Of a DNA stretch of 64,000 nucleotides, positions 16,755 to 26,667 are shown piece by piece. The notes beneath the pieces were generated by a model. It was not told where the DNA came from, made no database searches, and saw only the letters and a program-made list of their open reading frames with translations. The DNA is from Chitinophagaceae bacterium. GTDB taxonomy: Bacteria; Bacteroidota; Bacteroidia; Chitinophagales; Chitinophagaceae. A program made the position numbers and the translations under genes. Positions within the stretch are counted from its first letter, which is position 1. Every line of letters starts with the position of its first letter. Location of the stretch: the NCBI GenBank assembly GCA_016713085.1, contig JADJPV010000001.1, positions 496,001 to 560,000 on the forward strand, in the 5' to 3' direction.

Positions 16755-19153
16755 ATGCGTACATCCGTTAAATATTTATGGCGTGCCTTCTTTATTGGCC
16801 TTGGAACTTTTATACTTATTGTGATCCTGGCCAATTTTGGTGTTTTCGGCAAAATGCCTTCCCTGGAAGAATTGGAAAACCCTTCTGCTTCTCTAGCCAG
16901 TGAAGTCATTGCTTCAGATGGAACAATGATGGGGAAGTTCTACACTGAAGACAGAACCAATGTTGAATACAAAGACATTTCGAAGAATATTGTCAATGCA
17001 TTGATTGCTGCAGAAGATGAACGTTTTTATGATCACTCCGGTATTGATGGCCGTGCCCTGGCAAGAGCTATTTCAAAACTGGGAACCGATGGCGGTGGCA
17101 GTACCATTACCCAGCAGCTGGCATTAAACCTCTTTAGAGAAAGAGCCAAGAATAAAATTGCAAGAACCATTCAAAAAATTCAGGAGTGGATCATTGCTGT
17201 AAAACTGGAACGCAATTTTACCAAAGAAGAAATCATTGCTCTTTATCTCAATACAGTTGAATACAGCGACAATGTGTTTGGTATCCGTAATGCATCCAAA
17301 ACATTTTTCCAGAAAGAACCATCACTTGTTACAGTTGAAGAAGCTGCATTGCTGGTAGGAATGGTGAATGCACCTTATGCATACAATCCAAGAATCTTTC
17401 CTCCCCGTGCCATGCAGAAACGCAATGCAGTGATCAATGATATGGTGCGGAATAAGTTTGTTACAGAAGCAGAAGGGAACAGAATTAAAAACAGTCCCAT
17501 CAGGCTCAACTATAAAAAGCTCGATGAAAGTACAGGGCTTGCTCCTTACTTCCGTGATGTATTAAGAGACCAGATGAAGAAATGGTGCAAGGAACATGAA
17601 AAAAGTAATGGCGAAAATTACAATATCTACCGTGATGGATTAAAGATCTATACCACCATTAACCCACGTATGCAGTTGTATGCTGAAGAAGCAGTAGCCA
17701 AACATATGAGTGCATTGCAGAAAAACTACTGGACCTTACCCTGGGTGAAAGACAACAGCATCTGGAAAGGACATGAAAAAATTCTGGAAAGGGCAATGAA
17801 GGAAAGTGACCGCTGGAAAAAAATGGAAGAAGAAGGTGCCAGTGAAGAAATCATCCGCAAAGCTTTCAGAACAAAAGTAAAAATGAGAGTATTTGCATGG
17901 AATGCAAAAGATATACAGATACAATAATGTCTCCTTATGATTCAGTCCGCTATCATAAGATGATCATTCAAACAGGTTTTATGGTGATGGATCCTTTCAC
18001 CGGCGAAGTAAAAGCATGGGTGGGCGGAGTAAACTTTAAGAATTTCAAATTCGATCACGTTAATATCAATACCAAGCGACAGGTTGGTTCAACATTTAAA
18101 CCAATCCTGTATGCATATGCAGTTGAAAATGGATATACTCCGGAAAGCATTTTACCTAATGGCCCGATAAACCTCGGCGGTAAAATGATTACCGGTACCG
18201 GCGGACCAATGGCCATCTGTCTTGCTTATTCTAAAAACCCCGGTGCTGCATACTTAATGAACCAGTTTGGTGTAAAGAGTGTTATCACATTTGCGCAGAA
18301 TGCAGGGATCAAAAGTAATATGCCGCCTTATCCTTCTATTGCATTGGGCAGTGCTGATATCAGCGTAATTGAAATGCTGCAGGCTTATACCATGTTCCCG
18401 ACAAACGGCATGAGTACCCAACCTGTTTACATTACACGTATTGAAGACCGTAACGGAAATATTCTGCAGAGCTTTGCTCCCGAACAGAAAGTAGTAATGA
18501 GTGAAGCAGCTGCATTTACCATGGTAAAGATGATGCAGGGAGTTGTTGATATCGGAACAGGACGCCGTTTGCGTGGCATGGGTCTTACCGGTGAAATAGC
18601 AGGTAAAACAGGTACAACCAACGATAATACAGATACGTGGTTTATTGGTTACAATCCACAGTTACTGGCAGGTGGGTGGGTTGGTTGTGATGATCCGTTT
18701 TTAAAGATGGTGGGTGAAGGTAACCGTACTGCACTTCCTATCTGGGGATACTTCTTTGAAAAAGTATATGCTGATAAAACACTGGGCATTTCTAAAGATG
18801 CAAAATTTGTACAGCCCGAAAGTATGAGGGTGGAAACCTTTATGGACTACGAAAACTTTGCAGAGAAATACCGTAATGAACCAGATGCTGAAAATCCTGA
18901 TGCAGGTAATGGCACTTCGGCAGACTATGGTGATTTGAAATTAGAACCAGGTCAAAACCTCGGACCTGAATCGCAGCTAAGTGAAGAAGAAAAAGTATTG
19001 AAGGAAGCAAAGAAAGAAGAAGAGAAAAAACCTGAGCCAAAAAAAGAAGAAATAAAAACACCTGCAGTGTTAAGTGATAAAGACAAGAAAGCAACGGATA
19101 CAAAAAAGAAAGACGAGAAAAAGAAAAATGATCCAAAACCGGGTGGCAATTAA
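16755..19153 (+). CDS. Class A penicillin-binding protein 1A, frameshifted
   Basis: Two frames (to 17927 and from about 17897) make one protein of about 799 aa, normal for PBP1A. Order: membrane anchor, glycosyltransferase 51 domain (ALIAAEDERFYDHSGIDGRA with the catalytic Glu, GGGSTITQQLALNLF), linker, then transpeptidase with nucleophile motif GSTFKP, SKNPGAAYL as the second motif and KTGTTNDNTD as the KTG motif. It polymerises and cross-links peptidoglycan at the inner membrane. The tail is Lys/Glu-rich and disordered. One A is missing from the run at 17906-17909; adding it gives NAKRYTDTIMSP. It is probably intact in the living cell. Confidence 0.93.
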
Positions 19154-19223
19154 CAGACAAAAGAATTAAGCAAAGAATATCTGAAAGAAATTACAGCCGG
19201 GAAGGTCGGAAAGAAAATGAATT

Positions 19224-19557
19224 TTAATTTTCAATAATTACCACCTTGCCGTCTTCCCGGCTTACTTTATGATAGAGAACTGCTCCACACTAATTTATAA
19301 ATACCATCTGTTCCTTTAATACAGGTAAACAGAAAACTGGTGATAAAAGGCATGTTCACCTGTTCATCCTGCTCAGCAACTGCAACTGTACCACTCAGGT
19401 AAATAGTTGCAGAAGATGTTTCCAGTGCCTCTGTATTCTCAGGCACTTTCTGATTTCCGTAACCTATATCTGTACGGCGGTAAGCCAGACGTTCAACCAT
19501 AAAATCAAGCAAGTCGGGTTCGTCAAGCACTGTGGTGATGTGAATTGAGTTGTTCAT
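19224..19557 (-). CDS. Hypothetical protein, probably frameshifted near its C-terminus
   Basis: As printed, a 96-aa frame (19557-19267) beginning MNNSIHITTVLDEPDLLDFM. Near 19283 the frame probably slips: dropping one base turns the ending into ...YKLVW followed by AVLYHKVSREDGKVVIIEN and a TAA at 19224-19226, for about 110 aa. That continuation reads like real protein. No signal peptide or membrane segment is seen. I do not recognise the family. It is convergent with the penicillin-binding protein gene and divergent from glmS. Confidence 0.55.
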
Positions 19558-19695
19558 GTTCTTCTGTTTTAATGTAAATCATCCAATCGCCTCATTTGTT
19601 ACTCCTTTCTGTACTATTGATGCTGTAAATGCTAAAATGATTAATAAGGAAATGTGAAAGCTTTGAACAATGTTTTCAGCAGAAATCCCGAATAA

Positions 19696-19727
19696 TTTCA
19701 CTTCTACCGTCCTGCCGCTTATTTTTG
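19696..19727 (+). promoter_or_regulatory. Putative promoter of glmS
   Basis: TTTC at 19696-19699, then 20 bp, then TATTTTTG at 19720-19727, matching the Bacteroidota housekeeping promoter (TTTG/TTG, about 19-20 bp, TAnnTTTG). The glmS ATG follows about 31 bp later. Confidence 0.6.
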
Positions 19728-19758
19728 CATCTTTGCAACCTGAAACAAACAATCATCT

Positions 19759-21594
19759 ATGTGTGGAATAGTAGGTTATACCGGTCCCCGTGAAGCGTAT
19801 CCAATTGTCATCACCGGTTTAAAACGTTTAGAATACCGTGGTTACGACAGTACGGGTGTGGCCTTATTAAACGGCGGACTGAAAGTGTATAAAAAGAAAG
19901 GCCGTGTGGCCGACCTGGAAGAAAGTATCCTGGGTAAAAATCTGCACTCCAATATTGGCATCGGGCATACTCGCTGGGCAACACATGGTGAACCAAGCGA
20001 CAGGAATGCACATCCGCATACAAGTGCAAGCGGAAAACTGGCCATGATTCATAATGGCATCATTGAAAACTATGCACAGATCAAAAAAGAACTGGTGAAC
20101 AACGGTTATACGTTTACCAGCGATACCGATACCGAAGTGCTCCTGAATTTTATTGAAGACATTAAGAAGAATAATGAATGCGATCTGGAAGAAGCTGTTC
20201 GGGTTGCATTAAAAAGAATTACCGGTGCCTATTGTATTTTATTAATTGATGAAGACGATCCTCACACCATCATTGCCGCAAGAAAAGGAAGTCCCTTAGT
20301 AATTGGTGTAGGCAAAGGCGAACATTTTTTAGGCAGTGATGCAAGCCCCATGCTTGAGTACACCAAAGAAGTGGTGTATGTAAACGATTATGAACTGGCC
20401 ATTGTAAAACCAGATGAACTCATTCTGAAAAACCTGGGTAATGAAAAAATAACTCCCTTCATTACTAAACTCGATATGGAACTGGCGGCCATTGAAAAAG
20501 GCGGCTACGACCATTTCATGCTGAAAGAAATTTTTGAACAGCCATCCACCATCCATGATTGTTTACGTGGAAGACTGAATGCAGCAGCAGGAACCATCAC
20601 CATGAGTGGTGTAATGAAGAATATTGAACATTTTAAAAATGCCAACCGCATCATCATCATAGCTTGCGGTACAAGCTGGCATGCAGGTTTACTTGCTGAA
20701 TATGTGATTGAAGAATTATGCCGCATTCCGGTTGAAGTGGAATATGCAAGTGAATTCCGTTACAGAAACCCGATTGTAAATAAAGGTGATATAATTATCG
20801 CCATCAGCCAGAGTGGTGAAACAGCCGACACATTAGTAGCCATTGAACGTGCCAAAGAAAACGGTGCCATCATTTTTGGAATTGTGAATGTGGTTGGTTC
20901 ATCCATTGCACGTATCAGTGATGGTGGTGCTTACACACATGCAGGACCGGAAATTGGCGTGGCGTCAACCAAAGCATTTACAGGGCAGCTTGCTGTTATC
21001 ATGATGATGGCTTTGAAAATTGCAAAAGAAAAAGGCAGCATCAGTGATGAACGTTACACTAACTTATTACTCGAACTCGATGCAGTTCCTGAAAAAGTAG
21101 ATGCAATTTTAAAGAGTGCTGATCTGCTGAAAGTAATTGCAGAAAAATATAAAACCGCAGGCGATGCATTGTTCCTGGGCCGTGGATATAATTTCCCCAT
21201 TGCATTAGAAGGTGCATTAAAGCTGAAAGAAATTTCTTACATCCATGCAGAAGGTTATCCCGCTGCTGAAATGAAACATGGTCCCATTGCTTTGGTAGAT
21301 GAAAATTTACCTGTCGTGTTTGTTGCAACAAAAGACAGCTATCATGAAAAGATTGTAAGCAACATGCAGGAAATAAAAGCACGCAAGGGAAAGATTATTG
21401 CAGTAATCACTGAAGGTGACGATGTAATTCCCGGCCTGGCAGATGATGTGTTTTATGTACCCGCTGCCGATGAAATTATTGCGCCCCTGCTCAGCACCAT
21501 TCCCTTACAGTTGTTAAGTTACTATATGGGTATTACAAGAGGTGTGGATGTTGACAAACCAAGAAACTTAGCGAAGAGTGTAACGGTTGAATAG
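19759..21594 (+). CDS. glmS: Glutamine--fructose-6-phosphate transaminase (isomerizing)
   Basis: 611 aa, full length. It makes glucosamine 6-phosphate from fructose 6-phosphate and glutamine, the first step to UDP-GlcNAc for peptidoglycan and LPS. The N-terminal glutaminase begins MCGIVGYTGP with nucleophile Cys2, followed by LKRLEYRGYDS and GHTRWATHGEPSDRNAHPH. Two SIS sugar-isomerase domains follow (IACGTSWHAGL, SQSGETADTLVA; then LGRGYNFPIALEGALKLKE and AEMKHGPIAL). The end KPRNLAKSVTVE is the typical C-terminus near the active site. The gene appears monocistronic. Confidence 0.97.
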   Translation: MCGIVGYTGPREAYPIVITGLKRLEYRGYDSTGVALLNGGLKVYKKKGRVADLEESILGKNLHSNIGIGHTRWATHGEPSDRNAHPHTSASGKLAMIHNGIIENYAQIKKELVNNGYTFTSDTDTEVLLNFIEDIKKNNECDLEEAVRVALKRITGAYCILLIDEDDPHTIIAARKGSPLVIGVGKGEHFLGSDASPMLEYTKEVVYVNDYELAIVKPDELILKNLGNEKITPFITKLDMELAAIEKGGYDHFMLKEIFEQPSTIHDCLRGRLNAAAGTITMSGVMKNIEHFKNANRIIIIACGTSWHAGLLAEYVIEELCRIPVEVEYASEFRYRNPIVNKGDIIIAISQSGETADTLVAIERAKENGAIIFGIVNVVGSSIARISDGGAYTHAGPEIGVASTKAFTGQLAVIMMMALKIAKEKGSISDERYTNLLLELDAVPEKVDAILKSADLLKVIAEKYKTAGDALFLGRGYNFPIALEGALKLKEISYIHAEGYPAAEMKHGPIALVDENLPVVFVATKDSYHEKIVSNMQEIKARKGKIIAVITEGDDVIPGLADDVFYVPAADEIIAPLLSTIPLQLLSYYMGITRGVDVDKPRNLAKSVTVE

Positions 21595-21694
21595 TTTGTG
21601 GTTTATAGTCACTCTATCTGTAAATCTGGTTAGATGATTTTATATTGTACTATTGAATATATTTTCAGCGTCATAGTCAATAGCCCGTCAACAT

Positions 21695-21742
21695 TTCGAC
21701 AAGCTCAATGTGACAAAGTGCTGTCAGGCTGAGCTTGTCGAA
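21695..21742. repeat. Inverted repeat of the TTCGACAAGCTCA family
   Basis: TTCGACAAGCTCA (21695-21707) and its exact reverse complement TGAGCTTGTCGAA (21730-21742) can form a hairpin with a 22-nt loop between glmS and the DUF4954 gene. This sequence type is a widespread intergenic repeat in many Bacteroidota. It falls inside a spurious upstream extension of the next reading frame and argues for the later start at 21806. Confidence 0.7.
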
Positions 21743-21805
21743 GCCTTGATGAATAAATATTCCAAAGCTAAATATTACAACAGAGTTGATAAACTACAAA
21801 CTATC

Positions 21806-24013
21806 ATGAACCCCATTATAAAAAAACCACTTTCCGAAATCGGTTACAATTTTATTGCTGCCAACTATCTTCCCAAAGGAAAGGACGAATATTATTTACG
21901 CAATAAACAAAACCGCAGCGGTATCAACTACCGCAAGCTTACAGCACTTGAAATAGAAGTGCTGGTACGAAACAGGAATGCATCCGACAACTGGAATAAA
22001 ATTCTTGTATCTGATTCATTTAATCCTGAGCTAGTGAAGAACTGTAAGTTCTTTGGTTTGGTTCGTATAGGAAAACTGGAGCCTTACTTTCTTGAGTTTC
22101 ATTCGGTGAAACTCCAGGTGGGTTTATACAACAGCACCATCATCAGCTGCGACTTTGGCGACAATGTAGTAATTGACAACGTACATTATCTCTCCCACTA
22201 TATCATCGGCAATGAAGTAATCATTAACAATGTGCATGAAATGGGCACTACTGATTATGCCAAATTCGGTAACGGTATTTTAAAAGATGGTGAAGATGAA
22301 CGAATCCGTATCTGGCTGGAAGTATGCAATGAAAATGCCGGAAGAAAAATTATTCCCTTTAATGGAATGCTGGCAGGTGATGCCTGGCTCTGGAGCAGGA
22401 ACAGGGATAATGAAGTACTGCAGCACAAGCTGAAAGAATTTACAGAATTGAAATTTGATAAACTGCGTGGCTACTATGGAAAAGTGGGCGACCGTACCGT
22501 GATAAAAAACTGTTCCATTATAAAAGATGTATGGGTGGGAACAGATGCTTATTTAAAAGGTGCCAACAAACTGAAAAACCTCACCATCGATTCATCCGCA
22601 ACAGCAACATCGCAGGTAGGTGAAGGCTGTGAACTTGTGAATGGCATTATGGAAGAAGGCTGCCGTGCATTCTACGGTGTAAAAGCTGTGCGTTTTTACA
22701 TGGCTTCGAATTCACAATTAAAATACGGAGCAAGGCTCATTAACTCTTATCTCGGTAACAATGCAACTATCTCCTGTTGCGAAGTGTTGAACTCACTCAT
22801 CTTTCCTGCACATGAACAGCATCACAACAATTCCTTTTTATGTGCGGCAACTGTTATGGGACAAAGCAATATTGCAGCCGGTGCAACACTTGGCAGTAAT
22901 CATAACAGCCGCAGTGCCGATGGTGAACTGATTGCAGGTCGTGGTTTCTGGCCGGGGCTTTGTGTAAGCATTAAACACAATACAAAATTTGCCAGCTTCA
23001 CACTGCTTGCAAAAGGCGATTACCCTTCCGAACTAAATATTCCCATTCCGTTTGCATTGGTGAGTAACGATGAATCAAAGAACCAGCTGAACATTATGCC
23101 GGGTTACTGGTTCATATACAATATGTATGCACTGGCACGCAATGCATGGAAATATATTGACCGTGATAAACGAAACAATAAAACACAAACACTCGAATAT
23201 GATTTCCTCGCACCCGACAGTGTGAATGAAATTTTTGATACACTGAAACTGATGGAACTATTTACAGGAAAAGCATTTCTGCACAAACAATCTACTGCAA
23301 AAAAATATACAGATGCAGATTATAGTAAAGCCGGCAAGAAAGCACTGAATGCAAATGATAAAGAATTAACCCATCTCGAAATAACAGCAACAGGTTTTGA
23401 AAACAGCAACCGTAAAGTAGTGCTGCTGAAAGTGCAGAAAAGCTATACGCTTTTTAAAGAACTGATTGTTTACTATGCCATGCAGGAAACACTGAAGCTG
23501 ATTGAAGAAACCAAATGCAAAAGCTTTGATCAACTGATAAAGCTTCTTCCCAAAAAACAAAAACGCAGCAACTGGATCAATGCAGGCGGACAGTTAATTG
23601 AAGAAACAGAATTTGATAAACTGAAACAAAAGATCACATCCGGTAAAATTAAAAGCTGGGATGCCGTACATGCGTTTTACAAAGCTGAAGGAACTGCTTA
23701 CAGCAATAACAAACTCTCTCATGCCCTTGCTTCCCTGTTTGAATTAACAGGCAGCAAACAGCTCAGCAAAGAATTACTGAAAGATTCCTTACAGCAATAC
23801 ATTGCAACCAAAGTATGGATGGTAAAAGGTATTTACGATTCAAGAGCTAAAGATTATACCAATCCTTTCCGTAAAATGGTGTACGAAAATGAAGCCGAAA
23901 TGGATATGGTAACAGGCAAGCTGGAAGAGAATTCCTTTATCCTGCAGCAGCAGGATGAATTAAAAACAACCAAAGCAAGAGTGCAGAAGATTTTGAAGGG
24001 GTTTAAGTTGTAA
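21806..24013 (+). CDS. DUF4954 family protein
   Basis: 735 aa from the ATG at 21806 (MNPIIKKPLSEIGYNFIAAN); earlier in-frame ATGs lie in a dispersed repeat. The first about 430 residues form a left-handed beta-helix-like region with hexapeptide-type turns (DFGDNVVIDNVHYLSHYIIG, GNEVIINNVHEMGTTD, AAGATLGSNHNSRSADGE). The C-terminal 300 residues are helical. The family is common in Bacteroidota, and the beta-helix resembles that of sugar-nucleotide acyltransferases and nucleotidyltransferases. No activity is established to my knowledge. It has no signal peptide, so is likely cytoplasmic. A 29-bp piece of its 3' end recurs at 24961-24989. Confidence 0.88.
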   Translation: MNPIIKKPLSEIGYNFIAANYLPKGKDEYYLRNKQNRSGINYRKLTALEIEVLVRNRNASDNWNKILVSDSFNPELVKNCKFFGLVRIGKLEPYFLEFHSVKLQVGLYNSTIISCDFGDNVVIDNVHYLSHYIIGNEVIINNVHEMGTTDYAKFGNGILKDGEDERIRIWLEVCNENAGRKIIPFNGMLAGDAWLWSRNRDNEVLQHKLKEFTELKFDKLRGYYGKVGDRTVIKNCSIIKDVWVGTDAYLKGANKLKNLTIDSSATATSQVGEGCELVNGIMEEGCRAFYGVKAVRFYMASNSQLKYGARLINSYLGNNATISCCEVLNSLIFPAHEQHHNNSFLCAATVMGQSNIAAGATLGSNHNSRSADGELIAGRGFWPGLCVSIKHNTKFASFTLLAKGDYPSELNIPIPFALVSNDESKNQLNIMPGYWFIYNMYALARNAWKYIDRDKRNNKTQTLEYDFLAPDSVNEIFDTLKLMELFTGKAFLHKQSTAKKYTDADYSKAGKKALNANDKELTHLEITATGFENSNRKVVLLKVQKSYTLFKELIVYYAMQETLKLIEETKCKSFDQLIKLLPKKQKRSNWINAGGQLIEETEFDKLKQKITSGKIKSWDAVHAFYKAEGTAYSNNKLSHALASLFELTGSKQLSKELLKDSLQQYIATKVWMVKGIYDSRAKDYTNPFRKMVYENEAEMDMVTGKLEENSFILQQQDELKTTKARVQKILKGFKL

Positions 24014-24033
24014 TAATTGAAAAACTTGCTAAT

Positions 24034-24882
24034 ATGATAGAAAAGGATAACGCCATAAAAATATTTGAAGATAAAAAAGTAAGAACCATTTGGGATGCAG
24101 AACAGGAGAAATGGTATTTATCCATTATTGATGTAATTGCAATTCTTACTGAAAGCGTTGACCCAAATGCATATTGGAGAAAGCTGAAACAACGGCTTAA
24201 AGAAGAAGGAAATGAAACCGTGACGAACTGTCACGGGTTGAAAATGCTGGCAGCTGATGGCAAAATGAGAATGACTGATGTTGCCGATACCGAACAGCTT
24301 TTCAGACTGGTACAATCGATCCCATCGCCAAAAGCAGAACCTTTTAAACTCTGTCTGGCACAGATTGCATCCGAACGTTTAGACGAAATGCAAGACCCTG
24401 AACTGACTATTGACAGGGCATTAGAACAATATCTGAAATTGGGCTATTCAGAAAACTGGATTAATCAACGCTTAAAAAGTATTGAGATCAGGAAAGAGCT
24501 TACCGATGAATGGAGGAAAAGAGGTCTGAAACAAGGTGTTCAATTTGCAACTCTTACCGATATTATAACTAAAGAATGGGCAGATAAAACAACCAAAGAA
24601 TACAAAATACTGAAAGGGCTGAAAAAGGAAAACCTGCGGGATAATATGACCAATACTGAATTGATATTAAACATGCTTGCTGAAGCTTCAACCAAAGATA
24701 TTTCTCAGGCTGTAAACCCTGAAACTTTTGAAGACAGTAAAAAAGTGGCGAAGCAAGGCGGTAATGTTGCTAAAGTAGCAAGAAAGGAATTGGAAGCAAG
24801 AACGGGTAAAAAAGTAGTTACTGCTTTAAATGCAAAATCTGAATTGCAACTTAAAAAGGGTAAAGAAAACAAAACAAAATAA
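24034..24882 (+). CDS. BRO-N / antirepressor-like DNA-binding protein
   Basis: 282 aa. The N-terminal about 110 residues match a BRO-N-type domain (IFEDKKVRTIWDAEQEKWYL, then SIIDVIAILTESVDPNAYWR, then KMLAADGKMRMTDVADTEQL), as in phage antirepressors and DinD-like proteins. The middle and C-terminus are charged and helical (RALEQYLKLGYSENWINQRL, RKELTDEWRKRGL), the arrangement found in chromosomal DNA-damage-inducible D-like proteins. It begins 20 bp after the DUF4954 gene. No phage structural genes lie near, so it is better regarded as a stand-alone member. Confidence 0.75.
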   Translation: MIEKDNAIKIFEDKKVRTIWDAEQEKWYLSIIDVIAILTESVDPNAYWRKLKQRLKEEGNETVTNCHGLKMLAADGKMRMTDVADTEQLFRLVQSIPSPKAEPFKLCLAQIASERLDEMQDPELTIDRALEQYLKLGYSENWINQRLKSIEIRKELTDEWRKRGLKQGVQFATLTDIITKEWADKTTKEYKILKGLKKENLRDNMTNTELILNMLAEASTKDISQAVNPETFEDSKKVAKQGGNVAKVARKELEARTGKKVVTALNAKSELQLKKGKENKTK

Positions 24883-24960
24883 AATCTTTCTCAACCTTTA
24901 TATTCAGGAGCCCGGCAGACATGGAACTATTGAATTGTTGGTAAACAATTTTGGTTACGA

Positions 24961-24989
24961 AAGCTGGAAGAAAATTCTTTTATCCTGCA
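24961..24989 (+). repeat. 29-bp echo of the DUF4954 gene 3' end
   Basis: It matches 23918-23946 at 27 of 29 positions (core AAGCTGGAAGA, then TTTATCCTGCA). It sits in the 486-bp gap 24883-25368, which holds no intact gene and looks like debris of old rearrangements, directly upstream of the beta-lactamase remnant. Confidence 0.6.
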
Positions 24990-25072
24990 CAAAATAGCGC
25001 AAGAACGATGCGCAGGTAAAAGCGCTGGCTTCTTGTGCCTGAATTTCAAGGTCAAGGCCTTTATAGCAGCGT

Positions 25073-25271
25073 GGTATGTAGGTTGTTTTATCAAAAGCAT
25101 CGAAGCAACATATCTTAGTAATTTAGGAGATGCCAATACAAAAGAATGGCCGGCAACCATCAAAAAGATTCAGCAGAAATTTAAAGATCCTAATCTTATT
25201 ATCCCCGTCACGACGACTGGTTAAGTAAGAAAGCCTTGAATCATACATTGGAAACTGCTGCAGGATTATGA
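25073..25271 (+). pseudogene. Remnant of a subclass B1 metallo-beta-lactamase gene (C-terminal part)
   Basis: The plus strand encodes VGCFIKSIEATYLSNLGDAN, then KEWPATIKKIQQKF and KDPNLIIP, and after a frame break at about 25206 RHDDWLSKKALNHTLETAAGL and a TGA at 25269-25271. This is the C-terminal zinc-site region of B1 metallo-beta-lactamases: the Cys ligand lies in GCFIKS and the last His ligand in P-G-H-D-D-W, where the Gly codon is lost by a one-base deletion. The upstream two-thirds, including the HxHxD motif, is missing. It is a dead gene with no expected activity. It could instead come from a related B1-like hydrolase. Confidence 0.75.
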
Positions 25272-25368
25272 ACAAAAAAATCATCGCTAAAAACAGAGCA
25301 GCGCAAAAAGCTGTAACAAATAATGCTTCAGGAAAACTTTTAACGGGCACTGCATTCTCTTACCACTG

Positions 25369-26487
25369 TCACCATTTCAACTCAATCTTTTTTCCCGTTT
25401 TAGCTGCGAGGTAAATAGCATCAATAATTTTTAAATCTTTTGCTCCTTCTTCACCATCAACAGGTACAACAGGTTGTTTACCCATAAGAATAATGGCGGC
25501 CATTTCTTCCATCTGTACAGTTTGATGGGTTACATGCGGATGAGTTAATTCACCTTTGCCGGTTCTTCCTTTAATTGGGCCATACCCTGTAGAAGGCTGT
25601 AATTCTGCAAATCCTTTTTCTGCGTTTAAAAAAAAGCGGTCAAGATTATTCATACTATAAGTTGAAAGGCAGGATGCAACTGCACCGCTGGCAAAGCCAA
25701 ATTGAAACTGAATAGTTTCATCAACCCCTTCTTTAAACTTTTCATGATCGGTTTTGGTTTCCTGCGCCGTTACCCAAACCGGTTCTTCACCAACCATATA
25801 CCTTGCACCATTCACAGCATAAATTCCTATATCCATCATAGCACCTCCACCCGACAGTTGTTTGTTTAAGCGCCATTGAGTGGGGTTACCAATTCTAAAT
25901 CCACACAATCCATGGAAAAATAAAATCTTACCTAACTCTCCTTCTTTCCGCATACGAATTATCTCCAGTGTCTTCGGTTCAAAATGCATTCTGTACCCAA
26001 CAAGCAGTTTTACATTTGCTTTTTTACAGGCCTCAACCATCTCAGTTCCTTCCTTTGCATTAACAGCCATTGGCTTTTCGCAGATCACATGCTTCCCTGC
26101 TTTGGCAACACGTATCGCCTGGCTATGATGCAAGGCGTTGGGAGTAATAATATACACTGCATCTATTTCGGGATTGTTTTTAATGCCATCGAAATTTTCA
26201 TAGTTGTAACAATTACCATCAGGTATACCATACTTGTTTTGCCAGTCCTTAATTTTAGACGGAGTGCCGCTGATCACTCCGGTTAGCTTCCCCATTTTAC
26301 ATGCCTGCATTGCTTCTGCCACACGATTTCCATAACTGCCGAAGCCCATGATGGCAACTTTTAAAACAGGTCCATCATAAGGAGTATTGTGCAAATCATT
26401 AAACTCAGCAATGCCTTTCCCTGGTGAGAGTTGTAATGCAAATACCGAGGCGGTCAGTTTTTGCAAAAAGTCACGACGTGTATTCAT
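25369..26487 (-). CDS. Gfo/Idh/MocA family oxidoreductase with Tat-type signal
   Basis: 372 aa. The N-terminus NTRRDFLQKLTASVFALQLS is a twin-arginine-type signal, common for secreted members of this family in Bacteroidota. The Rossmann fold begins VLKVAIMGFGSYGNRVAEAM, with VYIITPNALHHSQAI and HVICEKPMAVNAKEGTEMVE (the conserved EKP motif). The C-terminal domain has GGGAMMDIGIYAVNGARYM. These enzymes oxidise or reduce sugars and related polyols with a bound NAD(P); the substrate here is unknown. It stands alone, in the same direction as the isoprenoid operon upstream. Confidence 0.88.
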   Translation of the reverse strand: MNTRRDFLQKLTASVFALQLSPGKGIAEFNDLHNTPYDGPVLKVAIMGFGSYGNRVAEAMQACKMGKLTGVISGTPSKIKDWQNKYGIPDGNCYNYENFDGIKNNPEIDAVYIITPNALHHSQAIRVAKAGKHVICEKPMAVNAKEGTEMVEACKKANVKLLVGYRMHFEPKTLEIIRMRKEGELGKILFFHGLCGFRIGNPTQWRLNKQLSGGGAMMDIGIYAVNGARYMVGEEPVWVTAQETKTDHEKFKEGVDETIQFQFGFASGAVASCLSTYSMNNLDRFFLNAEKGFAELQPSTGYGPIKGRTGKGELTHPHVTHQTVQMEEMAAIILMGKQPVVPVDGEEGAKDLKIIDAIYLAAKTGKKIELKW

Positions 26488-26667
26488 AACTGAAATTTTT
26501 ATGAGAAGGTTGAGTGATAATGCTGTTGATTGTTATGCCCGCTTTCAGGATGAAATTAATTATAAGCTTTTGCTTATGCAATACCGCCCGGACCAAATCT
26601 GTACTTGCCTGTTAAGAATGATACCACTGCCATAAAGAAGCAGATACAATTCCAAGTGTATGATTTT

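Noticed and set aside
21710..21805. Extended start of the DUF4954 protein
   Set aside because: The extra residues derive from the dispersed TTCGACAAGCTCA repeat; the family start is at 21806.
24034..24882. Prophage because of an antirepressor-like gene
   Set aside because: No capsid, tail, integrase or terminase genes are near; BRO-N proteins also occur alone on chromosomes.
25073..25271. Functional beta-lactamase gene
   Set aside because: The N-terminal domain with the main zinc ligands is absent and the frame is broken; only a remnant is present.
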